In this document: piece by piece, positions 1 to 5,412 of the stretch | Position numbering within the stretch: position 1 is the stretch's first letter | Layout of the letters: each line of letters begins with the position of its first letter | Assembly: GCA_002365735.1 (NCBI GenBank) | Contig: DEZY01000009.1 | Span: 1-7,579, forward strand | Source: Actinobacteria bacterium UBA3120 | GTDB taxonomy: Bacteria; Actinomycetota; Actinomycetes; S36-B12 | Direction of reading: 5' to 3' | DNA: 7,579 nt | Notes under the pieces: model-generated | What the model was told of the DNA's origin: nothing | What the model saw: the letters and a program-made list of their open reading frames with translations, nothing else | Databases searched by the model: none | Position numbers and translations under genes: made by a program

Positions 1-420
1 GTTCTGCGATTACGGGGAATGAAAAGCATGGTGCTTGATTCGGCAGACGCTGACTCCAATAGCACCGGGTCTTTTTTCATCAATCCAACGGTTCTTCACG
101 GGAACGCTCCACTGGGATGTCCGACGTATTCATTGAAGGAAAGTAACTCGCTGGCAGGTACGAGCGTAAAACTGAGCGCGGCATGGTTGATTGAGAAAGC
201 TGGAATCACTAAGGGATTCGGCCTAGCCGATAGTGATTCGAGAGTTCGGGTTTCGCGCAATCACACTTTGGCAATCGCTAACGTCGATTCTGGGAGTTCG
301 CGTGAAGTAATTGAACTGGCAAGTTACATTCGGCAACAGGTATTCAATTCGTTTGGTATCGAACTCAAGGTCGAACCAGTGTTAATCAATTGCGAACTGG
401 ATCAACTCACGCACATTTAG
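1..420 (+). CDS. murB: UDP-N-acetylmuramate dehydrogenase MurB, C-terminal part (5' end outside window)
   Basis: This is the last 139 codons of MurB, the cytoplasmic flavoenzyme that reduces UDP-GlcNAc-enolpyruvate to UDP-MurNAc with NADPH, the second committed step of peptidoglycan synthesis. The frame is open to base 1 and the residues before the first ATG (VLRLRG, then MKSMVLD) already match the family, so the gene starts upstream and the internal ATG at 19 is not the start. Visible family motifs are GSFFINP at residues 23-29 of the fragment, whose Ser24 corresponds to the catalytic serine of the usual GSFFKNP motif; [12 protein letters not shown] near the middle; the NHTLAIAN segment; and [12 protein letters not shown] near the end, whose Glu125 would be the general acid. 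The usual Lys after GSFF is Ile here. The C-terminal domain appears complete. It converges on the aminotransferase gene with a 4-nt overlap. The family call is firm; upstream context is unknown. Confidence 0.93.
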   Translation, partial: VLRLRGMKSMVLDSADADSNSTGSFFINPTVLHGNAPLGCPTYSLKESNSLAGTSVKLSAAWLIEKAGITKGFGLADSDSRVRVSRNHTLAIANVDSGSSREVIELASYIRQQVFNSFGIELKVEPVLINCELDQLTHI

Positions 421-1655
421 TCGGTGGCACTGGCCAACAGCTTGTGCATCCGAGAAATCCCTTCAGTGATGTTTTCGTCCGAAGTTGCATAGGACAGTCG
501 GAAAAATCCTGGTGTTCCAAAAGCCTCGCCCGGAACGACTGCGACCTCAGCCTTGTCTAGAATAATGGCGGCGAGGTCACTTGAAGAATTCGCAACTGTG
601 CCATCAATGGATTTGCCCAGTAGCTCCACAACGGACGCGTATGCGTAGAAAGCGCCTTCGGGTAATGGGCAGTTCACCCCAGGAATCCCATTGAGCAGGT
701 CAACCATGAGGGTGCGTCGGCGGTCAAAAGCAACCCGCATGTGATCAACCGCATCGAGGTTGCCACTCACCGCCGCGAGGGCCGCGATTTGGGAAACATT
801 TGCCACATTTGATGTTGCGTGGGATTGCAGGTTTGTCGCTGCCTTAGTGACATCTGCCGGGGCGATCATCCAACCAACCCGCCAGCCGGTCATTGCGTAC
901 GTTTTAGCGACACCGTTAATCACGACACAACGGTCCGCGAGTTCGGGAACCAGGGTTGGGATCGAGGAGAAGACTGCATCCCCGTAGACCAGATGTTCAT
1001 ATATTTCATCGGTAATGACCCAGATGCCTTTTGCTAGGGCCCATTCGCCAATTGCTTTGACCATTTGCGGGGAGTACACCGCGCCGGTGGGGTTTGAGGG
1101 AGATACGAAGACAAGTGCCTTGGTCGCTGGGGTGAGAGCCGCTTCCAGTTGCTCAATCGATGCCCGGTACCCACTTGTCTCGTCGGTGAGAACGACTACC
1201 GGCTTTCCTCCGGCCAACCTGATCGATTCGGGGTAGGTCGTCCAGTACGGGGCGGGCAAAATTACTTCGTCGCCGGGATCAAGTAGCGTGGCAAATGCGT
1301 TGTAGAGGGCCTGCTTCCCACCGTTGGTCACCAGAATCTGGTTGGGTGCCACTTCGTAACCTGAGTCGCGGGCGGTCTTGGCGGCAATCGCTTCTTTGAG
1401 GGCGGGGAGTCCACCAGCCGGGGTGTATCGGTGCCATTTGGGCTCGCGGCAAGCGGCGATCGCTGCCTCGACTATGTAATCCGGGGTCGGGAAATCAGGC
1501 TCACCGGCTCCAAAACCGATAACCGGACGCCCAGCGGCAATCAGGGCCTTGGCCTTGGCGTCAACTGCCAGGGTCGCAGATTCGGCGATCGCGCCGATCC
1601 GGGCCGAGACTCGGTTGCGTGCTAGGGGGTTTATTGGGGAGGAGTGGGTCGCCAT
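417..1655 (-). CDS. aspC: Pyridoxal-phosphate aminotransferase, aspartate aminotransferase type (class I, subgroup I-beta-like)
   Basis: A complete 412-residue fold-type I aminotransferase, most likely exchanging the amino group between aspartate and 2-oxoglutarate in the cytoplasm. Visible motifs are [10 protein letters not shown] (49-58), the YTPAGG substrate loop (77-82), SNPTG (187-191) with the PLP-contacting Asn188, DEIYE (216-220) with Asp216 and Tyr219 against the cofactor ring, Lys251 in [15 protein letters not shown] as the Schiff-base lysine with Arg259 following, and Arg386 in [10 protein letters not shown] as the arginine that binds the substrate alpha-carboxylate. Length is normal for the family. 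The ATG at 1653-1655 gives a standard N-terminus; no good Shine-Dalgarno lies before it, so a leaderless message is possible. The gene is divergent from tRNA-Trp/secE and convergent with murB, the arrangement I recall from Streptomyces. Exact substrate range (aspartate, aromatic acids or prephenate) cannot be settled from motifs. Confidence 0.93.
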   Translation of the reverse strand: MATHSSPINPLARNRVSARIGAIAESATLAVDAKAKALIAAGRPVIGFGAGEPDFPTPDYIVEAAIAACREPKWHRYTPAGGLPALKEAIAAKTARDSGYEVAPNQILVTNGGKQALYNAFATLLDPGDEVILPAPYWTTYPESIRLAGGKPVVVLTDETSGYRASIEQLEAALTPATKALVFVSPSNPTGAVYSPQMVKAIGEWALAKGIWVITDEIYEHLVYGDAVFSSIPTLVPELADRCVVINGVAKTYAMTGWRVGWMIAPADVTKAATNLQSHATSNVANVSQIAALAAVSGNLDAVDHMRVAFDRRRTLMVDLLNGIPGVNCPLPEGAFYAYASVVELLGKSIDGTVANSSSDLAAIILDKAEVAVVPGEAFGTPGFFRLSYATSDENITEGISRMHKLLASATD

Positions 1656-1659
1656 GGGG

Positions 1660-1671
1660 CAATAATGTCAG
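1660..1671 (-). promoter_or_regulatory. Possible -10 region of a leaderless aspC transcript
   Basis: Reading the minus strand, the hexamer CATTAT ends six bases before the aspC ATG, the distance expected if transcription starts at the initiation codon. The only purine-rich block upstream (GAGG) is about 20 nt from the ATG, too far for a normal ribosome binding site. No convincing -35 box is visible, so this rests on spacing and on the frequency of leaderless genes in actinobacteria. Confidence 0.25.
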
Positions 1672-1723
1672 GGGAACCTCAAGCCCGACAGACCCGCCCA
1701 CGTGTGAGGAGTGGGTTAGACCG

Positions 1724-1729
1724 TAGACT
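1724..1729 (+). promoter_or_regulatory. Putative -10 box for tRNA-Trp (and probably secE-nusG)
   Basis: TAGACT fits the actinobacterial TANNNT pattern and would start transcription near 1736, about 34 nt before the mature tRNA. The region 17-18 nt upstream (near 1700-1706) has no clear TTGACA-like box. No alternative -10 element is evident between the tRNA and secE, so read-through from here into secE-nusG is an inference. Confidence 0.3.
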
Positions 1730-1739
1730 CGCTCCCCGC

Positions 1740-1767
1740 AGTAGGTCTTTGCGTAAGCATGCCTACT
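1740..1767 (+). other. Hairpin in the 5' leader of the tRNA-Trp precursor
   Basis: AGTAGG (1740-1745) pairs perfectly with CCTACT (1762-1767). Inside it TGC (1750-1752) pairs with GCA (1757-1759) around GTAA, a GNRA-type tetraloop. The structure ends two bases before the mature tRNA 5' end, so it would sit in the leader removed by RNase P. Pairing is seen directly; any role is inferred. Confidence 0.4.
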
Positions 1768-1769
1768 AA

Positions 1770-1842
1770 AGGGTTGTAGCTCAACTGGTAGAGCACCGGT
1801 CTCCAAAACCGGGGGTTGGGGGTTCAAGTCCCTCCAGCCCTG
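1770..1842 (+). tRNA. trpT: tRNA-Trp (anticodon CCA)
   Basis: A 73-nt cloverleaf folds completely. The acceptor stem is AGGGTTG (1770-1776) with CAGCCCT (1835-1841), seven pairs including one T-G. The D stem is GCTC/GAGC (1779-1782, 1791-1794). The anticodon stem is CCGGT/ACCGG (1796-1800, 1808-1812) around loop CTCCAAA, with CCA at 1803-1805. The T stem is 1818-1822 with 1830-1834 around TTCAAGT. The discriminator base is G1842, as expected for tryptophan. The 3' CCA tail is not encoded and must be added after processing. It lies 92 nt before secE, a conserved actinobacterial neighbourhood, and is probably co-transcribed with it. Confidence 0.96.
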
Positions 1843-1925
1843 CGAACCGGTGAAAGCCGGGACTAAGTAAGACGAAAAAGTACGACGGCAGGACGAAGGC
1901 AACAAAGACCGACCAGAGTGTGAGC

Positions 1926-1932
1926 GGAGAAG
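1926..1932 (+). promoter_or_regulatory. Ribosome binding site that fixes the secE start
   Basis: GGAGAAG includes GGAG ending five bases before the ATG at 1935. It lies inside the longer reading that begins with GTG at 1920, which has no purine-rich site of its own, so the ATG is the better start. Confidence 0.6.
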
Positions 1933-1934
1933 AC

Positions 1935-2183
1935 ATGGTGGACACCGACGCTAAGCCCAAGGGCGAAAGCGGAGGCTCGCGCGACGAAAAGAAGAATATT
2001 TTCTCGCGCTTGGCTTTATTTATTCGGCAGGTTGTGGTTGAACTTCGCAAAGTCATTTGGCCGACGCGAAAAGAACTAATCAACTACACAATCGTCGTTG
2101 TCTTTTTTGTACTACTAATGGCCGGAATAATTGCCATATACGACTTTGTTTTCACCAGAGGAGTGTTATTCGTTTTCGGTTAG
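1935..2183 (+). CDS. secE: Preprotein translocase subunit SecE
   Basis: An 82-residue single-span membrane protein, the SecE subunit that clamps SecY in the SecYEG protein-export channel. The N-terminal part is polar and charged (about residues 1-25, cytoplasmic). It is followed by the amphipathic segment and the family signature VVVELRKVIWPTRKELINYT (about 33-52), then one hydrophobic helix at roughly 53-72 and a short tail. This is the short one-helix form usual outside the enterobacteria. Starting at GTG 1920 would add five residues, but the good ribosome binding site sits inside that extension. It follows tRNA-Trp and precedes nusG by 60 nt, a nearly universal pairing. No separate promoter is evident immediately upstream. 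Confidence 0.93.
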   Translation: MVDTDAKPKGESGGSRDEKKNIFSRLALFIRQVVVELRKVIWPTRKELINYTIVVVFFVLLMAGIIAIYDFVFTRGVLFVFG

Positions 2184-2243
2184 CCCCGACAACGCAATAG
2201 GACTTCACTCATTGCCATAAGTATCTAAAGGAGTAAGCGACTC

Positions 2244-3134
2244 GTGTCTGAAGAGAATGTGTCTGACGTGAATGAACCGGTCCCTACGGATCCATTTGCC
2301 CCTGACGCACCCGCGAACGAAGAAGTTGTTGAGGCAGTCGTGCCTGAGATGGTTGCCGAAGTGGTGGCCGAAGTGGTTGCCGAAGTGGTTGCTGAAGTAG
2401 TCGCCGATGAAATCGTTCAAGACGCCCAGGAAGCCGAAGACGAAGCTGAGGCAGCGGTTGTGGCCGAGGCCGAAGAAATTGTGGCTGAAGCTGAAGCCGA
2501 CGAAGCCGACGCCGAAGAAGACTTAGTCGAAGAATTCAAAATCTCGATGCGGGCTGCTCCCGGTGACTGGTATGTAATTCATAGTTACGCAGGCTATGAA
2601 AACAAGGTCAAGGGAAACTTGGAAGCACGCAGCCAGACCTTGAACATGGAAGATTATATTTTCCAGGTCGAAGTTCCCATGGAGGAAGTTACCGAGATCA
2701 AGGGTGGAATGCGGAAGCAAATTCGCCGAAATAAGTTCCCAGGCTACGTGCTGGTCCGCATGGACCTCACCGATGAATCATGGGGTGTAGTTCGACACAC
2801 CCCTGGAGTTACTGGATTCGTGGGCCACGGCCACACGCCTGCCCCACTTTCACTCGATGAAGTAATCGCCATCCTCGCACCAGAGCCTGAAAAGAAGATT
2901 GTGGCTGGAGCAGCGGGAGGCAAGGGTGGCGGTGCATTGGCAACAGCCGCTCCGATTAGCGTTGATTTCAGTGTGGGTGATTCGGTTACCGTTGTTGACG
3001 GCCCATTCGCCACGCTGCATGCAATTATTTCTGAGATCAACCTGGAAGCTCAAAAGGTGACCGGCCTGGTCGAAATCTTTGGACGCGAAACCCCCGTCGA
3101 GTTGGCCTTCAGTCAGATTGACGCAAACAACTAA
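2244..3134 (+). CDS. nusG: Transcription termination/antitermination factor NusG with long acidic N-terminal extension
   Basis: A 296-residue NusG, which binds the RNA polymerase clamp and links it to Rho or the ribosome. The start is GTG 2244, with AAAGGAG (2227-2233) ten bases upstream. Residues 1-97 are a low-complexity acidic extension with 35 Asp/Glu and no Lys/Arg, including VAEV repeated four times (37-52). The NGN domain begins at [16 protein letters not shown] (107-122) and continues through [31 protein letters not shown] Gly/Ala-rich linker precedes the KOW domain ([12 protein letters not shown], ending in [15 protein letters not shown]). The KOW position that is usually Gly is Ala, which is normal in actinobacterial NusG. 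As I recall, M. tuberculosis NusG is about 238 residues with a shorter acidic extension, so this one is unusually long. It is cotranscribed with secE. The function is firm; the role of the extension is unknown. Confidence 0.96.
   Translation: MSEENVSDVNEPVPTDPFAPDAPANEEVVEAVVPEMVAEVVAEVVAEVVAEVVADEIVQDAQEAEDEAEAAVVAEAEEIVAEAEADEADAEEDLVEEFKISMRAAPGDWYVIHSYAGYENKVKGNLEARSQTLNMEDYIFQVEVPMEEVTEIKGGMRKQIRRNKFPGYVLVRMDLTDESWGVVRHTPGVTGFVGHGHTPAPLSLDEVIAILAPEPEKKIVAGAAGGKGGGALATAAPISVDFSVGDSVTVVDGPFATLHAIISEINLEAQKVTGLVEIFGRETPVELAFSQIDANN
2352..2411 (+). repeat. 12-bp in-frame tandem repeat in nusG (VAEV x4 plus a degenerate copy)
   Basis: Units start at 2352, 2364, 2376 and 2388, each close to GTTGCCGAAGTG and encoding Val-Ala-Glu-Val. 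The third-position changes (gtg/gtt, gcc/gct, gtg/gta) are synonymous. A fifth unit at 2400-2411 has drifted to encode Val-Ala-Asp-Glu. The unit length is a multiple of three, so copy-number change would not break the frame. Confidence 0.9.
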
Positions 3135-3146
3135 TTTAATTTAAAT
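3118..3146 (+). promoter_or_regulatory. Putative promoter for rplK-rplA
   Basis: TTGACG (3118-3123) matches five of six bases of the -35 consensus. TTAAAT (3141-3146) lies exactly 17 bases downstream and matches four of six of the -10. The -35 box is inside the last codons of nusG. Transcription would start near 3153, giving a leader of about 33 nt before rplK. An internal promoter here parallels the separate L11 promoter of E. coli. Confidence 0.5.
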
Positions 3147-3169
3147 CCCCACACGATAAGTCCCCACAC
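3146..3169 (+). repeat. Direct repeat in the rplK leader
   Basis: TCCCCACAC occurs at 3146-3154 and again at 3161-3169. Most of the leader is C/A-rich with few G residues, so it is probably unstructured. The repeat overlaps the inferred transcription start. The function is unknown. Confidence 0.6.
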
Positions 3170-3185
3170 ACAAGAAGGAAACACA

Positions 3186-3620
3186 ATGGCACCGAAGAAG
3201 AAAAAAGTCACCGGATTGATCAAACTTCAGATTCCAGCCGGCGCAGCGAACCCAGCACCACCCGTTGGACCCGCACTGGGTCAGCACGGCGTGAACATTA
3301 TGGACTTCTGCAAGGCATACAACGCCGCAACAGAAGCACAAAAGGGCAACATTGTCCCCGTCGAGATTACGGTCTATGAAGACCGTTCGTTCGACTTTAT
3401 CCTCAAGACCCCACCAGCATCACGCATGATTCTTAAGGCTGCTGGCCTTGAAAAGGGTTCAGGAACACCGCAGTCCGTTAAGGCCGGCAGTATCAGCCAA
3501 GCGCAGGTTCGTGAAATCGCTGAAACGAAGATGCCAGACCTCAACGCTAATGACGTCGATGCAGCAATGAAAATCATTGAGGGCACCGCACGCCAAATGG
3601 GAATCACCGTTTCTGCATAA
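3186..3620 (+). CDS. rplK: 50S ribosomal protein L11
   Basis: A 144-residue L11, a protein of the GTPase-associated centre that binds the 1070 region of 23S rRNA and is the site where thiostrepton acts. AAGGAA (3175-3180) lies five bases before the ATG. The N-terminal domain (about 1-70) begins with a basic [10 protein letters not shown] and contains the proline-rich helix [17 protein letters not shown] (22-38), whose Pro23 and Pro26 are the positions associated with thiostrepton resistance and are intact here. The C-terminal rRNA-binding domain follows from about 75 ([20 protein letters not shown], then [33 protein letters not shown]). Length and sequence are typical of actinobacteria. It is followed after 108 nt by rplA, and that spacer carries the probable L1 target. 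Confidence 0.98.
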   Translation: MAPKKKKVTGLIKLQIPAGAANPAPPVGPALGQHGVNIMDFCKAYNAATEAQKGNIVPVEITVYEDRSFDFILKTPPASRMILKAAGLEKGSGTPQSVKAGSISQAQVREIAETKMPDLNANDVDAAMKIIEGTARQMGITVSA

Positions 3621-3655
3621 CGAGCAACAAGTGAGATCAGTAAGTCCAGCAAGAC

Positions 3656-3685
3656 GTGGGAGAGCCAGCGCGGCTCGTACACCAC
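3656..3685 (+). promoter_or_regulatory. Probable L1-binding mRNA element (23S rRNA mimic) in the rplK-rplA spacer
   Basis: GTGG (3656-3659) pairs with CCAC (3682-3685), and GAGCC (3662-3666) pairs with GGCTC (3672-3676) around loop AGCGC. The two helices are joined by an asymmetric internal loop, GA on one side and GTACA on the other. This is the two-helix, asymmetric-loop plan known for L1 targets. The strands GUGGGAG and UACACCAC resemble GUGGGAG and AUACCAC in the L1 stalk of E. coli 23S rRNA (from memory). Free L1 binding here would repress rplA, and possibly rplK, translation. Structure and similarity are seen; binding is inferred. Confidence 0.65.
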
Positions 3686-3694
3686 AGCCTGCAC

Positions 3695-3709
3695 GCAGGA
3701 AATTCCTGC
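3695..3709 (+). other. Hairpin just upstream of the rplA ribosome binding site
   Basis: GCAGG (3695-3699) pairs with CCTGC (3705-3709) around AAATT, eight bases before the AAAGGAG of rplA. A second CCTGC at 3688-3692 could compete for the same GCAGG, which would allow alternative structures near the translation start. The role is inferred only. Confidence 0.4.
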
Positions 3710-3728
3710 ACAAGTTAAAGGAGCAGAT

Positions 3729-4439
3729 ATGAAGCGCAGTAAGGCTTACCTAGCAGCAGCCGAAAAAATTGAAGTAGACAACCTCTATTCACCGATTGAG
3801 GCAGCTCGCCTAGTCAAAGAAACCACGGCAACCAAATTTGATTCATCGGTTGAAGTTTCGATGCGTCTGGGTGTTGACCCCCGTAAGGCCGATCAGCTTG
3901 TTCGCGGCACCGTCAACCTGCCACACGGCACCGGTAAGACTGCCCGAGTGTTAGTTTTTGCAAACGGCGAAAAGGCTGAAGAAGCCCGCGCAGCTGGTGC
4001 AGACTTTGTTGGCTCCGACGACCTGATTGCCAAGGTTGCTGGCGGCTGGACCGATTTTGATTCAGCGGTATGTACGCCTGACCTCATGGGTAAGGTCGGA
4101 ACCCTTGGCAAGGTACTGGGTCCACGTGGCCTCATGCCAAACCCTAAGACTGGAACAGTCACCATGAACGTGGCAAAGGCAGTGGGTGACATTAAGGGCG
4201 GAAAGATTGAATTCCGAGTTGATAAGCACTCCAATCTTCAGTTCCCGATCGGAAAGTCTTCTTTCACCCCCGAGCAGCTCGTGGAGAACTACGGCGCAGC
4301 GCTCGACGAAATCCTTCGCTTGAAGCCATCGTCGTCAAAAGGTCGCTACATTAAGAAAGCCACCGTTTCCTCGACCATGGGCCCTGGAGTTCAGATTGAC
4401 CCCAGTCGGACTCGCTCACTTCTCACCGAAGAGGAATAG
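3729..4439 (+). CDS. rplA: 50S ribosomal protein L1
   Basis: A 236-residue L1, which binds the mobile L1 stalk of 23S rRNA, takes part in release of E-site tRNA, and in many bacteria represses its own operon by binding the mRNA. AAAGGAG (3717-3723) is five bases before the ATG, an ideal site. The two-domain protein shows the split domain I (about 1-67 and 160-236) and domain II between them. Conserved stretches are [20 protein letters not shown] (43-62), [15 protein letters not shown] (131-145) and the closing [12 protein letters not shown]. Length and sequence are typical. It is the last gene of the group, and a strong terminator follows within 25 nt. rplJ and rplL, found near here in many bacteria, are not the next genes. 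Confidence 0.98.
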   Translation: MKRSKAYLAAAEKIEVDNLYSPIEAARLVKETTATKFDSSVEVSMRLGVDPRKADQLVRGTVNLPHGTGKTARVLVFANGEKAEEARAAGADFVGSDDLIAKVAGGWTDFDSAVCTPDLMGKVGTLGKVLGPRGLMPNPKTGTVTMNVAKAVGDIKGGKIEFRVDKHSNLQFPIGKSSFTPEQLVENYGAALDEILRLKPSSSKGRYIKKATVSSTMGPGVQIDPSRTRSLLTEEE

Positions 4440-4445
4440 AGTTAC

Positions 4446-4497
4446 AGCACTTTTATAAAAGTCCGCGCATCTGCTGGTGCGCGGCCTTTTTAGTGCT
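4446..4497 (+). terminator. Rho-independent terminator after rplA, with nested palindromes
   Basis: The core stem is CCGCGCA (4463-4469) with TGCGCGG (4478-4484), seven GC-rich pairs around an 8-nt loop, followed by CC and a five-T run (4487-4491). AAAAG (4457-4461) can extend the stem against CTTTT (4486-4490). AGCACT (4446-4451) is an exact complement of AGTGCT (4492-4497) and encloses the whole element. It separates the ribosomal genes from the liv operon. Confidence 0.85.
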
Positions 4498-4517
4498 CTT
4501 GTAAAGTATTGGGAAAA

Positions 4518-4535
4518 CAATTGCGATTCGCATTG
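4518..4535. promoter_or_regulatory. Inverted repeat over the liv -35 region, possible operator
   Basis: TGCGA (4522-4526) and TCGCA (4528-4532) form a perfect inverted repeat around T4527. With a bulge at T4521, the flanking CAA (4518-4520) and TTG (4533-4535) extend the symmetry. It covers the inferred -35 box, where a dimeric repressor would block polymerase. No regulator gene is in the window, so the binding protein is unknown. Confidence 0.4.
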
Positions 4536-4550
4536 ACCAATCTGGATAAT
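4521..4550 (+). promoter_or_regulatory. Putative promoter of the liv operon
   Basis: TTGCGA (4521-4526) and GATAAT (4545-4550) are separated by 18 bases and match four and five bases of the -35 and -10 consensus. Transcription would start near 4557, leaving a leader of about 64 nt. A competing -35-like TTGACC lies at 4533-4538 but has no good -10 at a normal distance. Confidence 0.45.
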
Positions 4551-4620
4551 AAATACAGACTTAAGAGTTAATATGCGCACTTGAAGATATTTTGGTTCAC
4601 AGGAAGGATGCGAGGCTCAC

Positions 4621-5412
4621 GTGAAATACGTTCTACCGCTGACGCATCCACTGCTTGCCGTTGAAAACGTCAGCATCACGCTGAGTGGACTCAAGATTCT
4701 CGACGACGTGAGTATCGGCGTACCGGAAGGCGCGGTTACCGGCTTGATCGGCCCCAATGGTGCCGGCAAGACCACGGTGTTTAACGTAATGAGTGGCTTC
4801 CTCACGCCCGATGAAGGCAGCGTCAGATTTGATGGCAAGAAACTGAAGCACATTAAGACCCACCACCTGACCAAACTTGGCATCTCGCGCACACTGCAAG
4901 GCGTGGGACTTTTCGCATCACTGACTGCATTGGAAAACGTCATGCTTGGTGGGTCGGCCCGGGTGAAAAGCGGAATTGTTGCCGATTCACTGGGTGCACC
5001 GTGGGCGGACTCAGCGCAAAACAAACTCCGTGCGCAGGCAATGGAAATAATGGGCGAATTTGGAATTGCAGATTCCGCAGATCGGTACCCGGGCGAATTG
5101 CCGTACCCCGTTCAAAAGCGGGTTGCGATTGCACGCAGCTTGATCTCGGACCCCAAAGTTCTCCTTCTCGATGAACCTGCAGGTGGGATCAGTGCAAGTG
5201 ACATGGCCGAGCTTGGCCGCATGATCAGGAGCTGGACGCCCGAGCGGACGGTGTTGCTCGTCGAGCATCACATGGAACTGGTCATGGAAGTGTGCGATCT
5301 CATTTGGGTACTTGATGCAGGCAAGGTCATCGCTTCCGGCACACCTGAACAAGTTCGCACTAACCCTGCAGTACTTGCCGCTTATCTCGGAGACGACGGA
5401 GGGGAACACTGA
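4621..5412 (+). CDS. livG: Branched-chain amino acid type ABC transporter ATP-binding protein (LivG-like)
   Basis: A 263-residue cytoplasmic ATPase of the branched-chain (HAAT/Liv) import family, expected to pair with LivF and drive uptake through LivH-LivM. The start is GTG 4621, with GAGG (4612-4615) five bases upstream and AGGAAGGA farther up. Visible motifs are Walker A GPNGAGKTT (44-52), the Q-loop Gln93 in ISRTLQ, Walker B VLLLDEP with Asp184 and catalytic Glu185, and the switch His216 in LVEHHMEL. The ABC signature, LSYGQQ in E. coli LivG (from memory), reads LPYPVQ (160-165), so Ser and Gly are both Pro, while the following KRVAIARSL is normal. It is the first gene of the operon, and its TGA shares one base with the livF ATG. 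The substrate cannot be assigned from sequence. Confidence 0.9.
   Translation: MKYVLPLTHPLLAVENVSITLSGLKILDDVSIGVPEGAVTGLIGPNGAGKTTVFNVMSGFLTPDEGSVRFDGKKLKHIKTHHLTKLGISRTLQGVGLFASLTALENVMLGGSARVKSGIVADSLGAPWADSAQNKLRAQAMEIMGEFGIADSADRYPGELPYPVQKRVAIARSLISDPKVLLLDEPAGGISASDMAELGRMIRSWTPERTVLLVEHHMELVMEVCDLIWVLDAGKVIASGTPEQVRTNPAVLAAYLGDDGGEH

Noticed and set aside
1847..1860. CCGG/CCGG hairpin just after tRNA-Trp as a terminator
   Set aside because: The stem is only 4 bp with no T-run, and secE follows on the same strand without its own clear promoter.
1561..1905. Minus-strand open frame across the tRNA and the aspC start
   Set aside because: It runs antisense through a complete tRNA-Trp and out of frame through the aspC N-terminus; the translation resembles no family I know.
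1920..1934. Longer secE start at GTG 1920
   Set aside because: No ribosome binding site precedes it, while a good GGAGAAG precedes ATG 1935. The five added residues carry no family match.
1781..2083. Minus-strand open frame over tRNA-Trp and secE
   Set aside because: Shadow of secE and the tRNA. The apparent QGGLEGLEPPTPGFGDRCST-like tail is the well-known artefact of translating antisense tRNA.
2205..2420. Minus-strand frame rich in His, Asn and Phe repeats
   Set aside because: It is the reverse complement of the VAEV-coding repeat in nusG, so its periodicity is inherited and not evidence of a gene.
3010..3050. Loss of the KOW glycine in NusG (Ala instead)
   Set aside because: At first this looked like a missing key residue, but GPFATL-x-A is the usual form in actinobacterial NusG.
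4533..4561. Promoter using TTGACC as the -35 box
   Set aside because: The -10 candidates at 15-17 bases (TACAGA, CAGACT) are poor, and TTGCGA-18-GATAAT is the better pair.
4617..5024. Minus-strand open frames inside livG, and similar ones inside livF and livH
   Set aside because: They lie wholly inside well-supported genes and have no ribosome binding site or recognisable product.
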